In this document: positions 47,126 through 60,255 of the stretch, piece after piece | How positions within the stretch are numbered: the first letter of the stretch is position 1 | Layout: each line of letters opens with the position of its first letter | DNA from: Heterodera schachtii | Taxonomy: Eukaryota > Nematoda > Chromadorea > Rhabditida > Heteroderidae | Assembly (NCBI GenBank): GCA_023374025.1 | Contig: SIJG01000003.1 | Span: 3,068,416-3,132,415, forward strand | DNA: 64,000 bases | Reading direction: 5' to 3' | Notes under the pieces: model-generated | The model's database searches: none | What the model was told of the DNA's origin: nothing | Seen by the model: the letters and a program-made list of their open reading frames with translations, nothing else | Made by a program: the position numbers and the translations under genes

Positions 47126-49684
47126 TTGATCAATTATCGGATCAAAATGTAATCAGATTGGGACAACCGACGGAGCACTACGGCAACGCCATTGGAGTAC
47201 TGGAAAAATTTTTGAAATTTTTGAAAATTTTAGCGAAATTTAAAAAATCGCAAAATAAGGAAAAAATACAGAAAAAACAAAATATATAAGAAATATGTAC
47301 AAAACCATAATATAATCAAAATTTGTAATAAAAATTTTTTTTTTTTTGATTCGTGGCAAAAATTCTTAGAAAAGTGAATCAGCAAAAATGTCATAAAAGG
47401 ATCTAACCAAAATATATAAAAATTATGTAAATAAAAGATCAAAATGGCAAATAAAAAATCAAGTGTTTTCTTACTATTTAGACCATGGAGAAACTAATGA
47501 AAAAAATATATATTTATATATATAAATATTTCATTAATTCATATCCCTAATAATTTTATTTTAATCAAATTTTATTGTACTATTAAATATTTTTAAAAGT
47601 TCAAGAATTTGTGATTTGGATTTCGTCACTTTTAATTGACTAGCATTTTGGCAAACCGATTCTCTAAATTTGTATTTATTCTATTGAACATGCCTTTAAA
47701 AAAAGAGTACTAATTAATTAATTACGCTTCATTAGTGTGCTAATGATGCATGCTGAGATTTTGTCGTAAATTAAGCCAGTTTTTTTTTTTTTTGTATTTT
47801 CAGAACATAAATTTGTCACCTATTTTCTCAGAAACAATCAAATTGAGCGTTCTTTTAATGACTCGAAAGCCTTAAATATGGTGATCGATCAGCTTAAAAA
47901 ATTTCAATCTTTTTTTTTTGCTAGGCTAAAAAATTGTCGAAAAATTTTCAAAAATATTTTTCATGTTATTATTAAAATCAATGCTTTTTTTGTTTGTTTT
48001 TGTTTTGAATTTCCATGCAAATAGAAAACACTTTAAATCTATAAATAAAACAATAACAAAATTGCATTTTATGTTGTTTTTAAGCAAAGTTATTGAGGGA
48101 TTTTGGTATAAAAAAATACAATTTTCTAAATGAAACATCAACAAAAACAACAATATTTATTTGCTTTTGGCCTTTTAGTAAATAAAATTATTAAATTAAA
48201 TTAAAAAAAGCAGAAATTCGTTAATTAATTTTAATTAAGCCTAACGGCTAACATACCAAATGGAAAATTATTACAAAGCAAAATTGTAAAAATGAAATGA
48301 TTCGAGACTCTCGAGAAATACTCTTCGGTGAAAAGCGAGGTCTGTCTAGCGGAGGCCTTTAAAATTCAATTTAAAACAATACCATCAATTAATTAACGGT
48401 AATTGATACTTTGGCGGGTGATAATTACATTTTCGTGACGGAATTAATAAAACAAATGAAGCGAAAAAATGTATTGAAGATTGAAACAAAGATTTGTCCA
48501 AGACTCTCGACAACGAAGAATATTTGTATCGGTTGTGGTGGGTGCCACAATTGTTTTGAGTGCCAAAAAAGGAATTTCTCCAATTGTGCCGACCGCGCCA
48601 ACAAACAGACCAATTTGGCGCAATGTATCGTCACACATCGATGTCAATGGTTGTGGCATAATGTGCCACCAATGTGCCATACCAATTTTGCCCCAGGGCA
48701 CACACACACACACATACACATTAAATCATTCATTCCAATTAATTTTCCAATTAAGCCGGCCACTTATTGGCTCCAGCCTCGCGGCCAATTAACCCCCCGG
48801 CCCCTTTGTCAGTTGGCATTTTGCTGATTTCACCCCCCTCTCATGGCAAATTGGGTGTGCCAACTGCCAATGTGTCGCCCAGCGGTGTGAGCCCCAAAGC
48901 GTTCCAACCGCCTCCCCCTTCCCCCGGGGGGCATTTGGGGGCGACGACAACTAAGTCGTAATTAGTTATTTTCCATGGCAATTAATTAATGACAGCCAAT
49001 GATGATGGTGGGTGAAGGAACGAAGGCCTGCGCTGCTGCTAAATTGGCTGGGTGCTGCTGCTGATGTTGACAACTTACATATATTTTGTTTGAATGCGTG
49101 TGTGAAAAGCGCGACCTTTTGCCCCCGGCACTTTTGGCAATCCGTTTTGGCGCAAAAAAAAAAATTAGTAAATTGCTACATATTTGAACAATTGTTAGAA
49201 ATTCGCCGCTAATTAGTGATGTCCGAGAGTCTTGGCATATCGAGTCTTTGACTCGAGAAAGGTCTCAGGTTTTTTTTGATCGCGAGTCTCGAGTCTCAGC
49301 TCGAGAAAGGTGCCCGATATTTTCGTCTTCGAGTCTCGGTCTCGGTCTCAAATCTGAAATCTCGAAAAGGTTTTCGGTCGCGCGAAACAGCACTATCGCT
49401 GATGGCACCGGAATACTGTTGTTGGTTATGCTTTTGAGTTGGTTTTTGGGCCATGGCATCTTGATCAGACCCTAAAGGAACATTAACCCTGATGAATGCC
49501 ATTTGTGGGCAATTTTTGCTTTTAGTGGGTGAGACTTCGACTTTGGCACTATTAAGCCTTGAAGTCGAGAGAGCGAGAATTTATTAGCATTTCTATTTTT
49601 TGGAGATGCTGGCCGAACCCCCAGAGTTCTAGTGCTAAGACCAAGAATATTACGGAGTAGCTCAGTTGGGCCCCGGCACGTTTA

Positions 49685-49995
49685 GGCCCCAGCGGGTTTT
49701 TGGCTATAACTTTTTTCTTTGCAAACCCAATTCAATAATCTTGGTATCATTCGATAGCTCTAAGTGTCCTCTATTAGCCTGCAAAATTTTGAAAAATTTC
49801 GTTAAGGTTCAAAAAAGTTAAGGCCAGAAAAAATTCAAAAAACCAGATTTTCCAACCTTTTTGGCCATAAATTGTTCAAAATTGACAAAATTTTTGGAAT
49901 TTTGTAGGCTAATAGAGCATCTGAAGTGCTCTCGAATGATACCAAGATTGTTAGATTTGGCTGGCAAAGAAAAAAGAATATTATATAATTCTCGC
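49685..49995. mobile_element. foldback repeat, family A copy 1
   Basis: The left arm reads CAATCTTGGTATCATTCGA-type sequence, then CTCTATTAGCCTGCAAAATTTTG. The right arm is its inverted copy (TGTAGGCTAATAGAGC...TCGAATGATACCAAGATTG). The outer sequence TTTTTTCTTTGC/GCAAAGAAAAAA also pairs. No reading frame suggests a transposase. Confidence 0.8.
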
Positions 49996-51107
49996 AAAAA
50001 TTTAAAAAAAAATTGAAAAAAAATCATAAAAAATTTGGAAATTTGGAAATTTTGGAAAAAAATGTTTACCTATTTTTTGAAAACAGTTAAATACAAAAAA
50101 ATACAAGGCCAATTTCTGATTGTTCATTGATCATCCATCCCATTTTGCTGGCCAAGCACTTATCAAAAACATATTGGCCTAAATATCTGCGAAATTTTTT
50201 GCACATTTTCCACATTTTTATCCACCCGAAATCCATTAGCAAAATTTTGCAAATGTTAATCCTTATCAGCCTATCACCGAAGCCAGGCCATGCCACTCCA
50301 CACTCATAACAACAACCAACAAACAACAATATTGTTGCTTGCTGTCAACTCAAGCGCGCCGCCGCGGAAGGCTTAGCGACGAAATTGCGAAATTGGCATT
50401 TCGTCTTTGTGGGTGAACTGTAAGCCAAAATCCGCGGGGTGGGGGCGAGATTAGCTTAAGCGCGTTCAGCGAAAGCTAATTTTGGCAGGCACGGGGTGCC
50501 AGTGCCATTTTAATCATTTTTATGCCAATTTTGTTCGAGTGCCGAAGCGGTGCGCGAGGAGGCCATCAAATGTCTTGGGAAAACATGCGTCAATTGGGTA
50601 AGGAGGATGAAGCCGATGTCCCCGGCCCCCTGCCCCCCGGGGGAGGGGGGAAGGCACAAATGCTTCTTCTACGGATTGATTTTGCCCCCGGGCCAGCCAC
50701 CACCGGCCCGGCCCAATTGGCACTCCAACACTCATTAAGGCGCCTCGCAGGCTAATGAGCGGCACGGCACACACACATGGGAACAGAATTTGGGGTGCTG
50801 CATGGGCTGCTTGCTTGCTGGACGGCATTTATGGGAAGCAAAAGTTTTGTTTGTAGGACAGCGGAGGACTGCTAATTGCCATAAAATTGGACCGCCGCAT
50901 TGGAGACACACATTCACACACGCACACTAATTAGTGCTAATGGGTAGCTTAATGGGAGGGAGGCCAACAGAGGGGTAGCGGATGGCTTTTTTTATGCCGC
51001 AGGGGGCAAATTTTAATACGAAATTTTCGTAGAAAGAAAAAGGGCTACAGACTGTTTTGCAAAGAAAGCTTTATGTAATCTGAAATGTCCATTGAATAGT
51101 TGGATTT

Positions 51108-51345
51108 ACGATACATTCTTATCAGAGAGGGGAGAAATTTTTGAAATTTTGGGGCTAAAAATAAAATAAAGTTTTTAAAAAAATTTTACGACAAAATCTG
51201 GCCGAGATGAAATGACCAGTCTGACGAATTTGTCAGCTACGGTATTCTTATCATAGAAAAGGAGAAATTTTTAAATTTTTAAGCCTAAAAAATTTAAAAA
51301 AAAAAAAATTTTTTACGGCAAAAACTGGCTAAATCGAGAATTATA
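51108..51345. repeat. direct duplication (~125-bp unit)
   Basis: ATTCTTATCA-AGA-AGGAGAAATTT and a following AT-rich block ending TTTTACG(A/G)CAAAA-CTGGC occur twice, about 130 bases apart. Confidence 0.75.
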
Positions 51346-53019
51346 TCTGCACACGGCCAATTCTCGTCATTTAGCCAATTGTGAGGTAATGAAAGAGTCT
51401 GTTGCTGATCAAAAGTCCGCCGCTTTTATAATACCGTAATTTGGGACGGAAAACAAATATACAGTAACCAAATTTGCTTCTTAGCCAGCCGATCATCACG
51501 TTTAAGCGATCTAATACAGACAAATGAACAATAAATGCCGGACAAAACTCATCAAAATCATCATCATCATCTTCAAATCAGTCCCGCCTCCGAAGGGCCA
51601 TCAAACTTTGTGCCCCGGGGGCACATCATTTATTTGTTTTTGGCTCTTTTAAGTCGCCCGCCACTCAATTGGCCATATGGCCACCGAAAGTGTGGTGCCC
51701 GGGTGGTCAAATGTGATAGGATTTAATGGGATTTATGAAGCAGATGAAGCCGATATGAAAATAAATCCACAGATGGGCGGGTAAATTAGCGTCCTCCATT
51801 TGGGCGCAATGAAAGGGACGGCACAATAAAATTTATTGCGTACTGATTTGTTCAGCGATGGAATGGCGGCGGCGCCGCGCTCTTTCGGCACCGGCTTTTT
51901 GTAAAAAGTAAATGATGAATAACTTTTATTGTGTTAGTTAAAAATTTGCGGGGCTGAGCTGGATATAAAATATTAGCAAGTTAAATTTGAATAAAAAAGT
52001 TAATTGGTAATTTTGATCATTTTTTTATAAAAATAAAAAATGAGAAAAAACTGATTGGTTAATCGGCAAATGCTTAAAAAGAGATTATCGTAACACGGAC
52101 GTAGAAAATTGTAGTGCCAAGGATTAAGGCACCCTCCATTTACCCTAGCGAATATTACAGTATCGGCATTTTGCTGGTTGAAATGGTAAAACACAATTAC
52201 AATCAGGATACATTTAAAAAAGCAATAATTTGAGCCCAGATCACTGAATTTTTGAGGCTAAATAAAGGTTATCCCAAAAACGGGGCCAAAAAAAAGAAAA
52301 TGTAAACCAAGATTAACTGCTGATTTTTCTAAGAAAATTAATTTTAAATTATCAAAAAATGACTTACGCCATGAAAAATGCCTAATTAGTCGGGATTCTG
52401 AGATTAATATTGCACAGAATAAATTTTTAGAAAATTTAATTAGCAGAGTGATTTGCTAAACTGCTCCAATAAGTCAAGAAATTAAGGAATTTCAATTTCT
52501 GGCACGGAGGGCGTCGGTGGAGGGGGGGGGGGGAGATTATTAATTAGGTAATTGCCGGGCAACGGATTAAAATTTGATCAGCCAAATGTATTAAATTTAT
52601 AAGTGTATGGCTTTTTTTGTAGCTGTTGTCCATAACGCAAAAATATTTATAAAGGCATTTAATTTAAATTGGGAGTGCTGTTTGATCGTGGCAAATTTAA
52701 AAATGCCGTGGGTGGGAGTCGAGAAAAATAAATGATTTGCAACGGCAAAATTTGGCGGCAAAAAGCAAAATTCAAAGATTTGCTCAACTCCTAATGATGG
52801 TGGAGCAGGGGAGTGATCCAAGAAGCAAAATTCAAGATTTGATCAATTCCTAATCAGGGAGGGGACATGGGAGTGATCAGGTGCGAGGCAATGCGAAATG
52901 AGACAAAATATGGCACAACGCCACAATTCAAAATTTTGAAAAAGTTTAGAAACAAGAAAGTTTTCTGGCATTAATGTATTTTTAAATGCTTTCATCTTGG
53001 TTTTCAGGGGTACACGAAT

Positions 53020-53205
53020 TATGGCCAGGAAAAAAATGATGACGGACACATTGGCATTGGCACAATGCCATAATTCAAAATTTAATATGGGTGCATTTGA
53101 CATTTGGCGCAATATGGATTTGAAATTTTTGAAGCAGTACATTTGATTATGGCCAGGGAAAACTGATTATGGGGACAGACACATTGGCATTGGCACAATG
53201 TTTGA
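53020..53205. repeat. direct duplication around ATTATGGCCAGG
   Basis: ATTATGGCCAGGRAAA, GGACAGACACATTGGCATTG or a close variant, and GGCACAATG are found at 53030-53070 and again at 53152-53198. A third degenerate copy lies just upstream. Confidence 0.7.
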
Positions 53206-54239
53206 TGCTTCCACCGGCACACAAAGGCCAGCAGGAGCAGCCGCGGTTAAAAAACAAACAAGAATTGATGAGCAATTTGTTGCGATTGCCCCCGCGGGGG
53301 TCCCCGTCCCCCAAATTTGGACAGCTTCAGCTCCTCCTCCTCCCCGTCGTCCTGTGCTGCTGCTGATGCTTCTGTTCGCGTTGATGAGTGTGAGTAAATG
53401 AGTGAGTGAGTGAGGGGAGAGAGTGAGTGAATGAATGGAATGAATCGATTGGCTGCTAATTGGATTAATTTGCGCAGGGGCACCCGCCCCCTCCGGCCTC
53501 CCCCCTTTTTTGCCCCCAGCATTTGTGGTCGTCGGTGTTGTCCCGGGGCCCTAATGGGGGGAGGGGGAGGGGGCCGGGGGCGGTGTGCCAATTCCAATCT
53601 GTTGGAGGCCCCCGCGGGGCGCGGCGACCGCCGCCGCCTCCCGCCCCGCCGGCCGGCCGTTGGAGATGTCGTCAGCCAGCGTCTGCTGCTGCTGCTCTCT
53701 GATAATGCGGGAGAGAGTGGGCCCGGGGGGGACACGGAGCGGGGGACGCGCCTAATTGGGAAGAATTAATTAGTGAATAAATGAGCATGGAGGGGACAGG
53801 CAACGACGGTTGATGAGGGGGAGAGAGAGTGTGTGGAAGTGACAATTTGCTCTAGCAGAGATGCACAGAGTGGGCGAGAGAGTGTAATGGGAGCGCGGAG
53901 GAGGGACAGAGAAAGAGAGTGGGATGAAAAGAGTGTGTGGTTAATGAGAAATTAATGAAAGGAAGTGATCAAGCGTGGTGATCAAGGCCAGCGCCGTCTC
54001 TAATTAATTTCGACACAAAAAACATAATTAATTTAATTATAGTTTGGTGGTTGACAAATTAACAATGACAAACATTCAGAAAGGTTTTTTTTAATTTGCC
54101 CTGAAAAAATCGGATGTCCGGGAATTGGTAATAAATTTTAAATTCCAAAAATGAAATTATTATGACGGACGGTTTAAGCAATTTTTGTTTTAATGTCCGA
54201 TTATGAAAAAATATTTCTAAATCTAATTAATTTAGCCGT

Positions 54240-54790
54240 GATCTGTGGAGTATTTCAATTTGGCCGATAAAATGGCCAGGAAAATTGTGATCAAGTATTG
54301 AAGCAAAAACAACACAGTGATCATAGGAGACATAGGATTAAATTGATCAAAAAAAGAAAAATTAATTTTCTGGCACTATATGTCATCTGAAAAGTAGTAA
54401 CGATCAAGATAGCGTCATTAAATATTAGCAATTTTGATACTGTTAATAAAGCATTTAATCCGAATTTGTCTCATCAATTAGCAAAAATAATGAAAACTGA
54501 TCACTTGAAAGTGATCCAAATGGATTTGTACCATTGAAAATTTTTGCCAGTGAGCCTTTTTGATCAAAATTGACCTAAATTATATTAATGACATTTGACC
54601 ATATGAATTGATCATTTGGATGATGTCATTATCAAATTGTTGAAAAGTGATCAGTGAATGTGATTTTAAAATTAAAAAATATATAATGAAAAGTATTGTC
54701 AGTGAGCTTTGAAGTAAAGAAATTATGCCAATGGCATTTTGATCACATGAAACTGATCAAAATAGATTAATGTCATTAGCAAATTGTTGA
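54240..54790. repeat. cluster of TGATCA palindromes
   Basis: About nine TGATCA words occur in 550 bases, with the block TTGTTGAAAAGTGATYA seen twice (54641 and 54783), again in an AT-rich setting. Confidence 0.75.
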
Positions 54791-55059
54791 AAAGTGATTA
54801 TTAAAATTGTTTTTAATAGAAAAAATTTTTTCAAAAAACTTTTTGCAAGAAATGCCGGCCAAAAAGCAATGGCATTTCTAAATTGGAAAGTAAAGCGGGG
54901 GTGGAGAGATGGGGGGGAAGTGCTTGTGAGGGTGTGCCACCAATCAACGGGATTGGCCCATTAAAAGATGAATGAATAAATGAATGAATGAGGGAGGGGC
55001 TGATGGTTTAGTTGGCACTCCGACCATTGAAAATCTGGCACTAATCGCATGGCAAAAAA

Positions 55060-55612
55060 AAAATGCCAAAACAAATGCATAAAGTAAAGAGGGGGCGGCA
55101 ATTGCCGGCACCCAATTTAAAGGTTAAGCCAAATTGGGCATCAAACGCTATTTTTCGACCATATTTAATAAACTTAATATGAATTATAAGCTGTTGAGAG
55201 TCTAATTTAGCCTGCAAATTTCAAAACAAATTGGTTGGGCCACAAAAACAAAATTATGGCCAAGAAATCTCAAAAAAATTTATTGAAATTTGCAATTAGA
55301 ACAATTGCCTATCGTATGATACTAAGAACACATATATCTAATTGACTTTACTAAGAACAAAGATATGAAAATCTAAATTTGACGGCGCCAAAAATGTCCC
55401 GTGCCAAAGTGCCAAAATGGCACACAATTTAGAAACAAATGCCTAAAGTAAAGAAGGGGACCCAATTTAAAGGTTAAGCCCAAATTGGGCGCCAAACGTT
55501 GTAAATTTTTTATTTGTCAAACCAAGTTTAATAAAGATTTAACCTGTAAATTTCAAATGAAATTTATTGGGTCTTAAAAAAAATATGGCCAAGAAATCTC
55601 AAAAAATATGAA
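55060..55612. repeat. direct duplication, period ~350 bp
   Basis: ACAAATGC-TAAAGTAAAGA, CACCCAATTTAAAGGTTAAGCC, AATTGGGC-CAAACG, a TTTAATAAA block, CTGCAAATTTCAAA and ATGGCCAAGAAATCTCAAAA occur in the same order at 55068-55278 and 55435-55605. Confidence 0.8.
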
Positions 55613-55624
55613 TTTTCCGTGCCA

Positions 55625-55935
55625 GGGAGATTTAGGAAGCCGTAACTTTTTTAGCAGTTGACCAAATCCAACAATCTTGGTACCAAACGAAAGCTAACCA
55701 TGTTTCGAAGCTTTTTCTCAGCTATTGCTTGGTGATTCGACAATTTCAACCCAAGTTATAGAACGATAATTGCAAAAAGTCGAAATTTTTGAAGTTTTTT
55801 TTGTACTAATTAACTTTTTTACAAGTTGGAAAATCATTATGATTTTGTAGGACTAATAGAGCCTATAAAGGGCTTTTGAATGACACCAGATTTATAGGAT
55901 TTGATCAACTGAGAAAACAGTTATGGCTTCTTAAA
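55625..55935. mobile_element. foldback repeat, family A copy 2
   Basis: AGGAAGCCGTAACTTTTTTA and CAACAATCTTGGTACCA on the left pair with GACACCAGATTTATAGGATTT and ACAGTTATGGCTTCTTAAAC on the right. The core GGACTAATAGAGCCTATAAAG matches the other copies. Confidence 0.7.
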
Positions 55936-56479
55936 CCTCTGTGGCACTGAAACGTGCGCACGGAACTGAGTCGATCCGATAATGCAAATCCAACTGTGTG
56001 TCGGTGCCAAAATGTGCCGTGCCAATGAACCAAAGTATAACCCATAGCACCACATCATTTACACTGATTGGCAAATGTGGCATGGCACGGCACACAACAT
56101 CCATCCATTTCCATGTGTTTGCTGTCGGCGGAAGGGCACACGGGATGAAAAAAGGAAGGAAAATTTTGAAACAAAGCGGGGCTTAAGGCGATTTATCCCC
56201 CGGGGGGGGAGTGGAAACTTTGTGCAAAAAAACACACAAAATAGGCTTATTCATTCATGCACCAGCAGCAGCAGCAGTAGGGGATGGGACTGAATTATGA
56301 AATTCCAATTTTTTTTTTTTTTTACAGAAAATTCGGGGGTTTAATTTTCCAAAAATTTGGCTTCAAATTGCAAAAAAATGTACCGTTATTTAGTACAAAA
56401 ATCTGTTAATAAATAACGGGGCAGAGTCATTATTTAAAAAACCATCAACATGAAAAAAATTTGATGAAAAATTTTGTTT

Positions 56480-56750
56480 ATAATTTTGCACAAAATCAAC
56501 CAAATTTTTAATTATTGACATCATTTGATAGCTCTAATTGTTCTCTACAAAATTTCAAAAAAGTTTACTGTATGACTTAAGTAACTCAAAAAACCTTTTT
56601 TTAAACATTTTTGGCCATAACTTTTTTGAAAGTTAATAAATTTTTTAGAAATTTTGCAGGTTAATAGAGAACATTTAGCGCTATCTAATGATATCAAGGG
56701 GGTTAAAAAATTGGTTGCTTTAGAGCAAAGTTACAAGCAAAAATTTTAAT
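56480..56750. mobile_element. foldback repeat, family A copy 3
   Basis: The left arm ATTGACATCATTTGATAGCT with GTTCTCTACAAAATTTC pairs with the right arm GCAGGTTAATAGAGAAC and GCGCTATCTAATGATATCAA. It is the same core as the copies at 49.7 and 55.6 kb, but more diverged. Confidence 0.7.
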
Positions 56751-57230
56751 TTGACGCTAACCCAAAAATTTGGAAAAATCGCACAGAAAAATGCAAATAA
56801 TTTTAAAGAATAGTTTATTTGTAATTAAGCAGATTATGCAGTTTTATATGAAAATTATTTTGGGAAAATTGAAAAAAAAATTCCGGCTTCCTTCTCGACT
56901 TTTCTGAATGCAAAAAAATTTTTGAGAAAATGAAAAAATAAAAAATCCGACTTCCGCCGGGCTCCGGTCCACAGATTTCCCAGAATTCCGGATTTTTTGA
57001 GCCTCCAGAATTCCGGTGCCGTAGGTTCCAACCCCTAGAGCTTTTTCGTTACCTCTGAAATTCCTCAATTTTATTTTATTTTCTTGGGCCTCCGGCCCCA
57101 CGGCTGAGGGGTCTAAAGCCCCCCCCCCCGCGGAAACCCAAAAAAGTAAAATTTTCCAGTAAATTTTTTTTGAAATTTTAAGCAATTTTCTTAACAAATA
57201 GCATTAAACTTCTCAAAAAATTTTCACGGC

Positions 57231-57252
57231 GGCGCCTATCGGCACCGCCGGA
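57231..57252. repeat. conserved hairpin GGCGGCGCC-TATC-GGCACCGCC
   Basis: The loop and inner stem match the hairpin at 7528-7549. The A-T pair there is a G-C pair here. Both are followed shortly by CGGACCC and preceded by AAAATTTTC/T-rich DNA, suggesting two members of one dispersed repeat family. Confidence 0.6.
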
Positions 57253-59905
57253 CCCTGATTTTACCGTATTTATGTAAAATGGAGACCAAAATGGCAAAAA
57301 CAGTAATTTTTTGGCAAAAAAAAAACGGCTAAAAATTTTGTCAAATACACCCCCCTAATTCGGGATTTCAAAAAACAAAAAATACACCCCTAAAAATCGA
57401 CTGAAAAAAGAAAAATACACACCTAAAGACCGAATTTTTGACTTCCCCCCCCCCGAAGCCAAGGGTCTGGCTAAGCCCTTGATTCATACATATGCCCCCC
57501 TGTTTTCTGCTGCTCCCCGCGGTCGCGCGGTCGGGCACTGCAGGAGAAATTCTGGAAAATGGAATGAATGGTCAGACTGAGTTAGGGGGGGGGGGGGGGA
57601 AGGAAAGGAAAGGCTCTGAGGAAGAAGAAGAAGCATGGGCCCTCCCCCCCCCCTCCGGGGGGTGCCGGGGGCGGGGGGAGGAGCCGCTTAATTGATTGCG
57701 AAATGAGTGGGTGGCCAGGGGTGCCATAGGGGGCGGGGGTCGGGAGGGGGCAATGAGCAGCAGCAGCAGCAGCCTAAGGGGGCTAACTAATAAAATTAAT
57801 TAACCAACGGACAGCCCCCCCTTCCCCCCCCCCCTCCTCACAGATGCTTCAACGAAGAGAGGGGGGGGGGGGGGGGGGGGAGGGCGCGAAACAAACACAA
57901 ACTCCTTCTATGGTAATGGTGGCACTGGCACCCCACCCCCACCTTCAACTGGCACATTCATTCATTTACTTTTCCAGGGGGCTTTGCCGGGTGGGGCGGG
58001 GGGAGAAGCGGCTGGCAGCAGCAATTTCCCCATTAAACAAATTAAAAGCGCTTAAGGGGGATGCGGCGGGGGGGGGGGGGAGGGGTGCCGGTGAGTGAAG
58101 CGACGGCGGACAACCGATGGCCAACCAACCGCTGACGATGGACCAGCCCCAGCCAAGCGGCCATCATTGGCACACATAGACACAATGCCAATGCCAGAGC
58201 ATGGGAATGGCATTTTGTTAATTAATGGGGGGGGGGGGATTTGGTTGGACTGACGGCGGGGACAAAAGCGGATATCGTCGGATCAGTGCCGGCGGATGTC
58301 GACCAACATTTTTGCACTTTGCAATTGTGCCAGCCGGCTGGCTAATCGGCCACTGGAATTTTGTACTTTTTGTTGAAAGTACGTTTGACTGCACTCAAGA
58401 GTGCCAAAAAAAGTTGATGCCATAGAAAGGGAGTGACCACAATTTTCGAAAAAAAAAAATTGTGCCGTTTTGGCGACATTAATTTACTAGCCGATGATTA
58501 TCCGTTTTTTGTCCGCTTTTAGATCAGCTTATGTGGGTCAAGGAAATGCCACAAATTGCTGGTGTTAAATGCCGAATTTGCCTGCTTATTAGAATAGTGA
58601 CCATCGCTTATAAAGACAAAAGTGGAGGACAACATTTTTTTTTATCTTAAAATAGAATTTTCCAAATTTTTTGCATTTGTTAATAAAAAACTTATTTTTT
58701 TTAAATGCATAAACTTTTGAGAAAGCATTTTTTCTGAAAACATTCATTTTTTCGGGGTCTATTTAGTGAATAATTTGTCACTTTTGATTCCCATGATCAT
58801 ATGGATTTTCACTTTTATTGAATTTTTATTAAAAAATTTTGTGAAAAGCGCCAAAATTGGATAAATTTTGGATTTCAAATTTTTTTTTTTTTTTTTTTGG
58901 GTTTTTGACTAATAAAATATCTTAAAACAGTCTAGGAAAATAGAGAAAAATTATGAATGGTATATATAAAATTGGTCTGGCCTTTTTTGCTTGGCACCTT
59001 GCCCGGGCTTTAGCCCAATTAAAAACAGCCAGCGCTCGATTACCATTTCATGCCAACCTCTACCTTTAAAAATTCTTACAAAAATGCCAAAAAAACTTAC
59101 AACAAACTTTTTGGAAGTGCCAAAATTTGAAGCTGCTAAATTTTGTCAATTTTTACAAGCTTTGGGTGAGGGGGGGGGGCTGCTCATTTATTTATTTATT
59201 TATTCTCATCATTCATTTTCGTTTCTCAACAGGTGGCCGCCGCCGCCAGCCCCCAAAAGCGGCAAAAATAATTTATTTGGCCACCGCCGCTTGGCCGGCG
59301 CGAATCTTTCGCGCGCGCCTTTCCAAATAATGCATTTTGGATGATGTTAATTTATGGGGGGGGCAATGAGTGTGCGGAGATTTCGGCACCCCTTGGGGGC
59401 CCCGACGGGCGGTGCCAAAGTGCCAAAATGGCCGGAAAAGAGAGAGAGAGACGGCGCGCCGACGATGCCGGAAGCGGTGGCTGGTGGTGGGACACAATGC
59501 CAAATAATAATAAATCAATCAACCCAATGTGCCAAAATGGAAGTGGGGCCGGGCCGTGTGCCATGAACTGCAAAAATTGGCACCTGTGTGCCGGTGCCGT
59601 CGGCTAAATGCATGGGTTTTGGCCGGAGATAATTGTTCAAAATTATTGTAAATCCTTAAAAGCTGGTCCAAGAAATTTATTTTTTTCTTCTTGGAGACGG
59701 TAAAAAGGGACTTACTGATCAGCCGACTGATCAAACAAAAGTCGAATGTTCGAAAACAGAGAAGGGCAAGCTTAAAATGTGGAAAAAGTTTGCTAAAAAA
59801 TTAAACAAAAATTGGGTCGGACGGTGAGACGCCACGGATTTTTGAACTTTGAGAATTGTTTTTGTGAAGAGATTTAACTAATAAAAGTCAATTTTTTGTT
59901 TAAAT

Positions 59906-60255
59906 TAGGGTTAAGCCCCGACCTTCGGGGAGAGAAAGTCGGGGGATTGAGGAGAAAATTTCCCGACAAAATTTGTCGGGGATGGCTGGAGAAATTTAAA
60001 AAATTTCTCGGGGAGCAATATCATCGGCTGGCAGTAAATTTTCATAAAAACCAAAAATAAAATAAAAATGGGAATGGGAATAAATTCTCATAAAAAGTCG
60101 AAAAAATAATAAAATTTTTATTAAAAATCGAAAAAAAAACGAATATTTTTCTAAAGCGAAACAATTTGTGAAAATTCATTTAAAGACAATCTTATCTAAT
60201 TTGGAATGCAACAGACCAAAATTCACAATTCCGCATCGGGTCGGGGCTTAACCTA
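59906..60255. mobile_element. MITE-like element, 350 bp, 8-bp target duplication (7/8)
   Basis: The ends are TAGGGTTAAGCCCCGACC and GGTCGGGGCTTAACCTA (one extra G on the left). They are flanked by GTTTAAAT and TTTTAAAT, a 7-of-8 match. Inside, ACCTTCGGGG and TTTCCCGACAAAATTTGTCGGG form further hairpins. No protein is encoded, so it is a non-autonomous, probably hAT-like, element. Confidence 0.75.

Larger units (their letters stand above)
40301..49200. other. upstream non-coding region, 40.3-49.2 kb
   Basis: Upstream of the gene start. The first kilobase is GC-rich with CpG and poly-G stretches and may hold the promoter, though no TATA box or initiator could be assigned. Beyond that come ACGGGGAC-type repeats (41.05-41.25 kb), poly-G/C runs, AT-rich DNA and a repeat array at 46.1-47.1 kb. 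Possible short exons (45662-45713 minus; 48.5-48.7 kb plus) are discussed as findings. Confidence 0.5.
49201..59900. other. non-coding region 49.2-59.9 kb rich in foldback repeats
   Basis: Contains three related inverted repeats (49.7, 55.6 and 56.5 kb), small duplications (51.1-51.3, 53.0-53.2 and 55.1-55.6 kb), a TGATCA cluster (54.2-54.8 kb), poly-G tracts (57.59 and 57.86 kb) and GC-rich low-complexity blocks (53.2-53.75 and 57.5-58.1 kb). No gene is recognised. Confidence 0.5.

Noticed and set aside
50549..50604. Possible plus-strand exon with a HEAT-like peptide (VREEAIKCLGKTCVNW) and donor GTAAGG
   Set aside because: The acceptor is poor, no neighbouring exon could be found, and a single 18-residue match by eye is too weak.
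53247..53735. 163-residue minus-strand Arg/Pro/Ser-rich frame
   Set aside because: It lies in GC-rich low-complexity DNA with CCGCC and GTGAGTGAGTGA repeats; both strands are open and no domain is visible.
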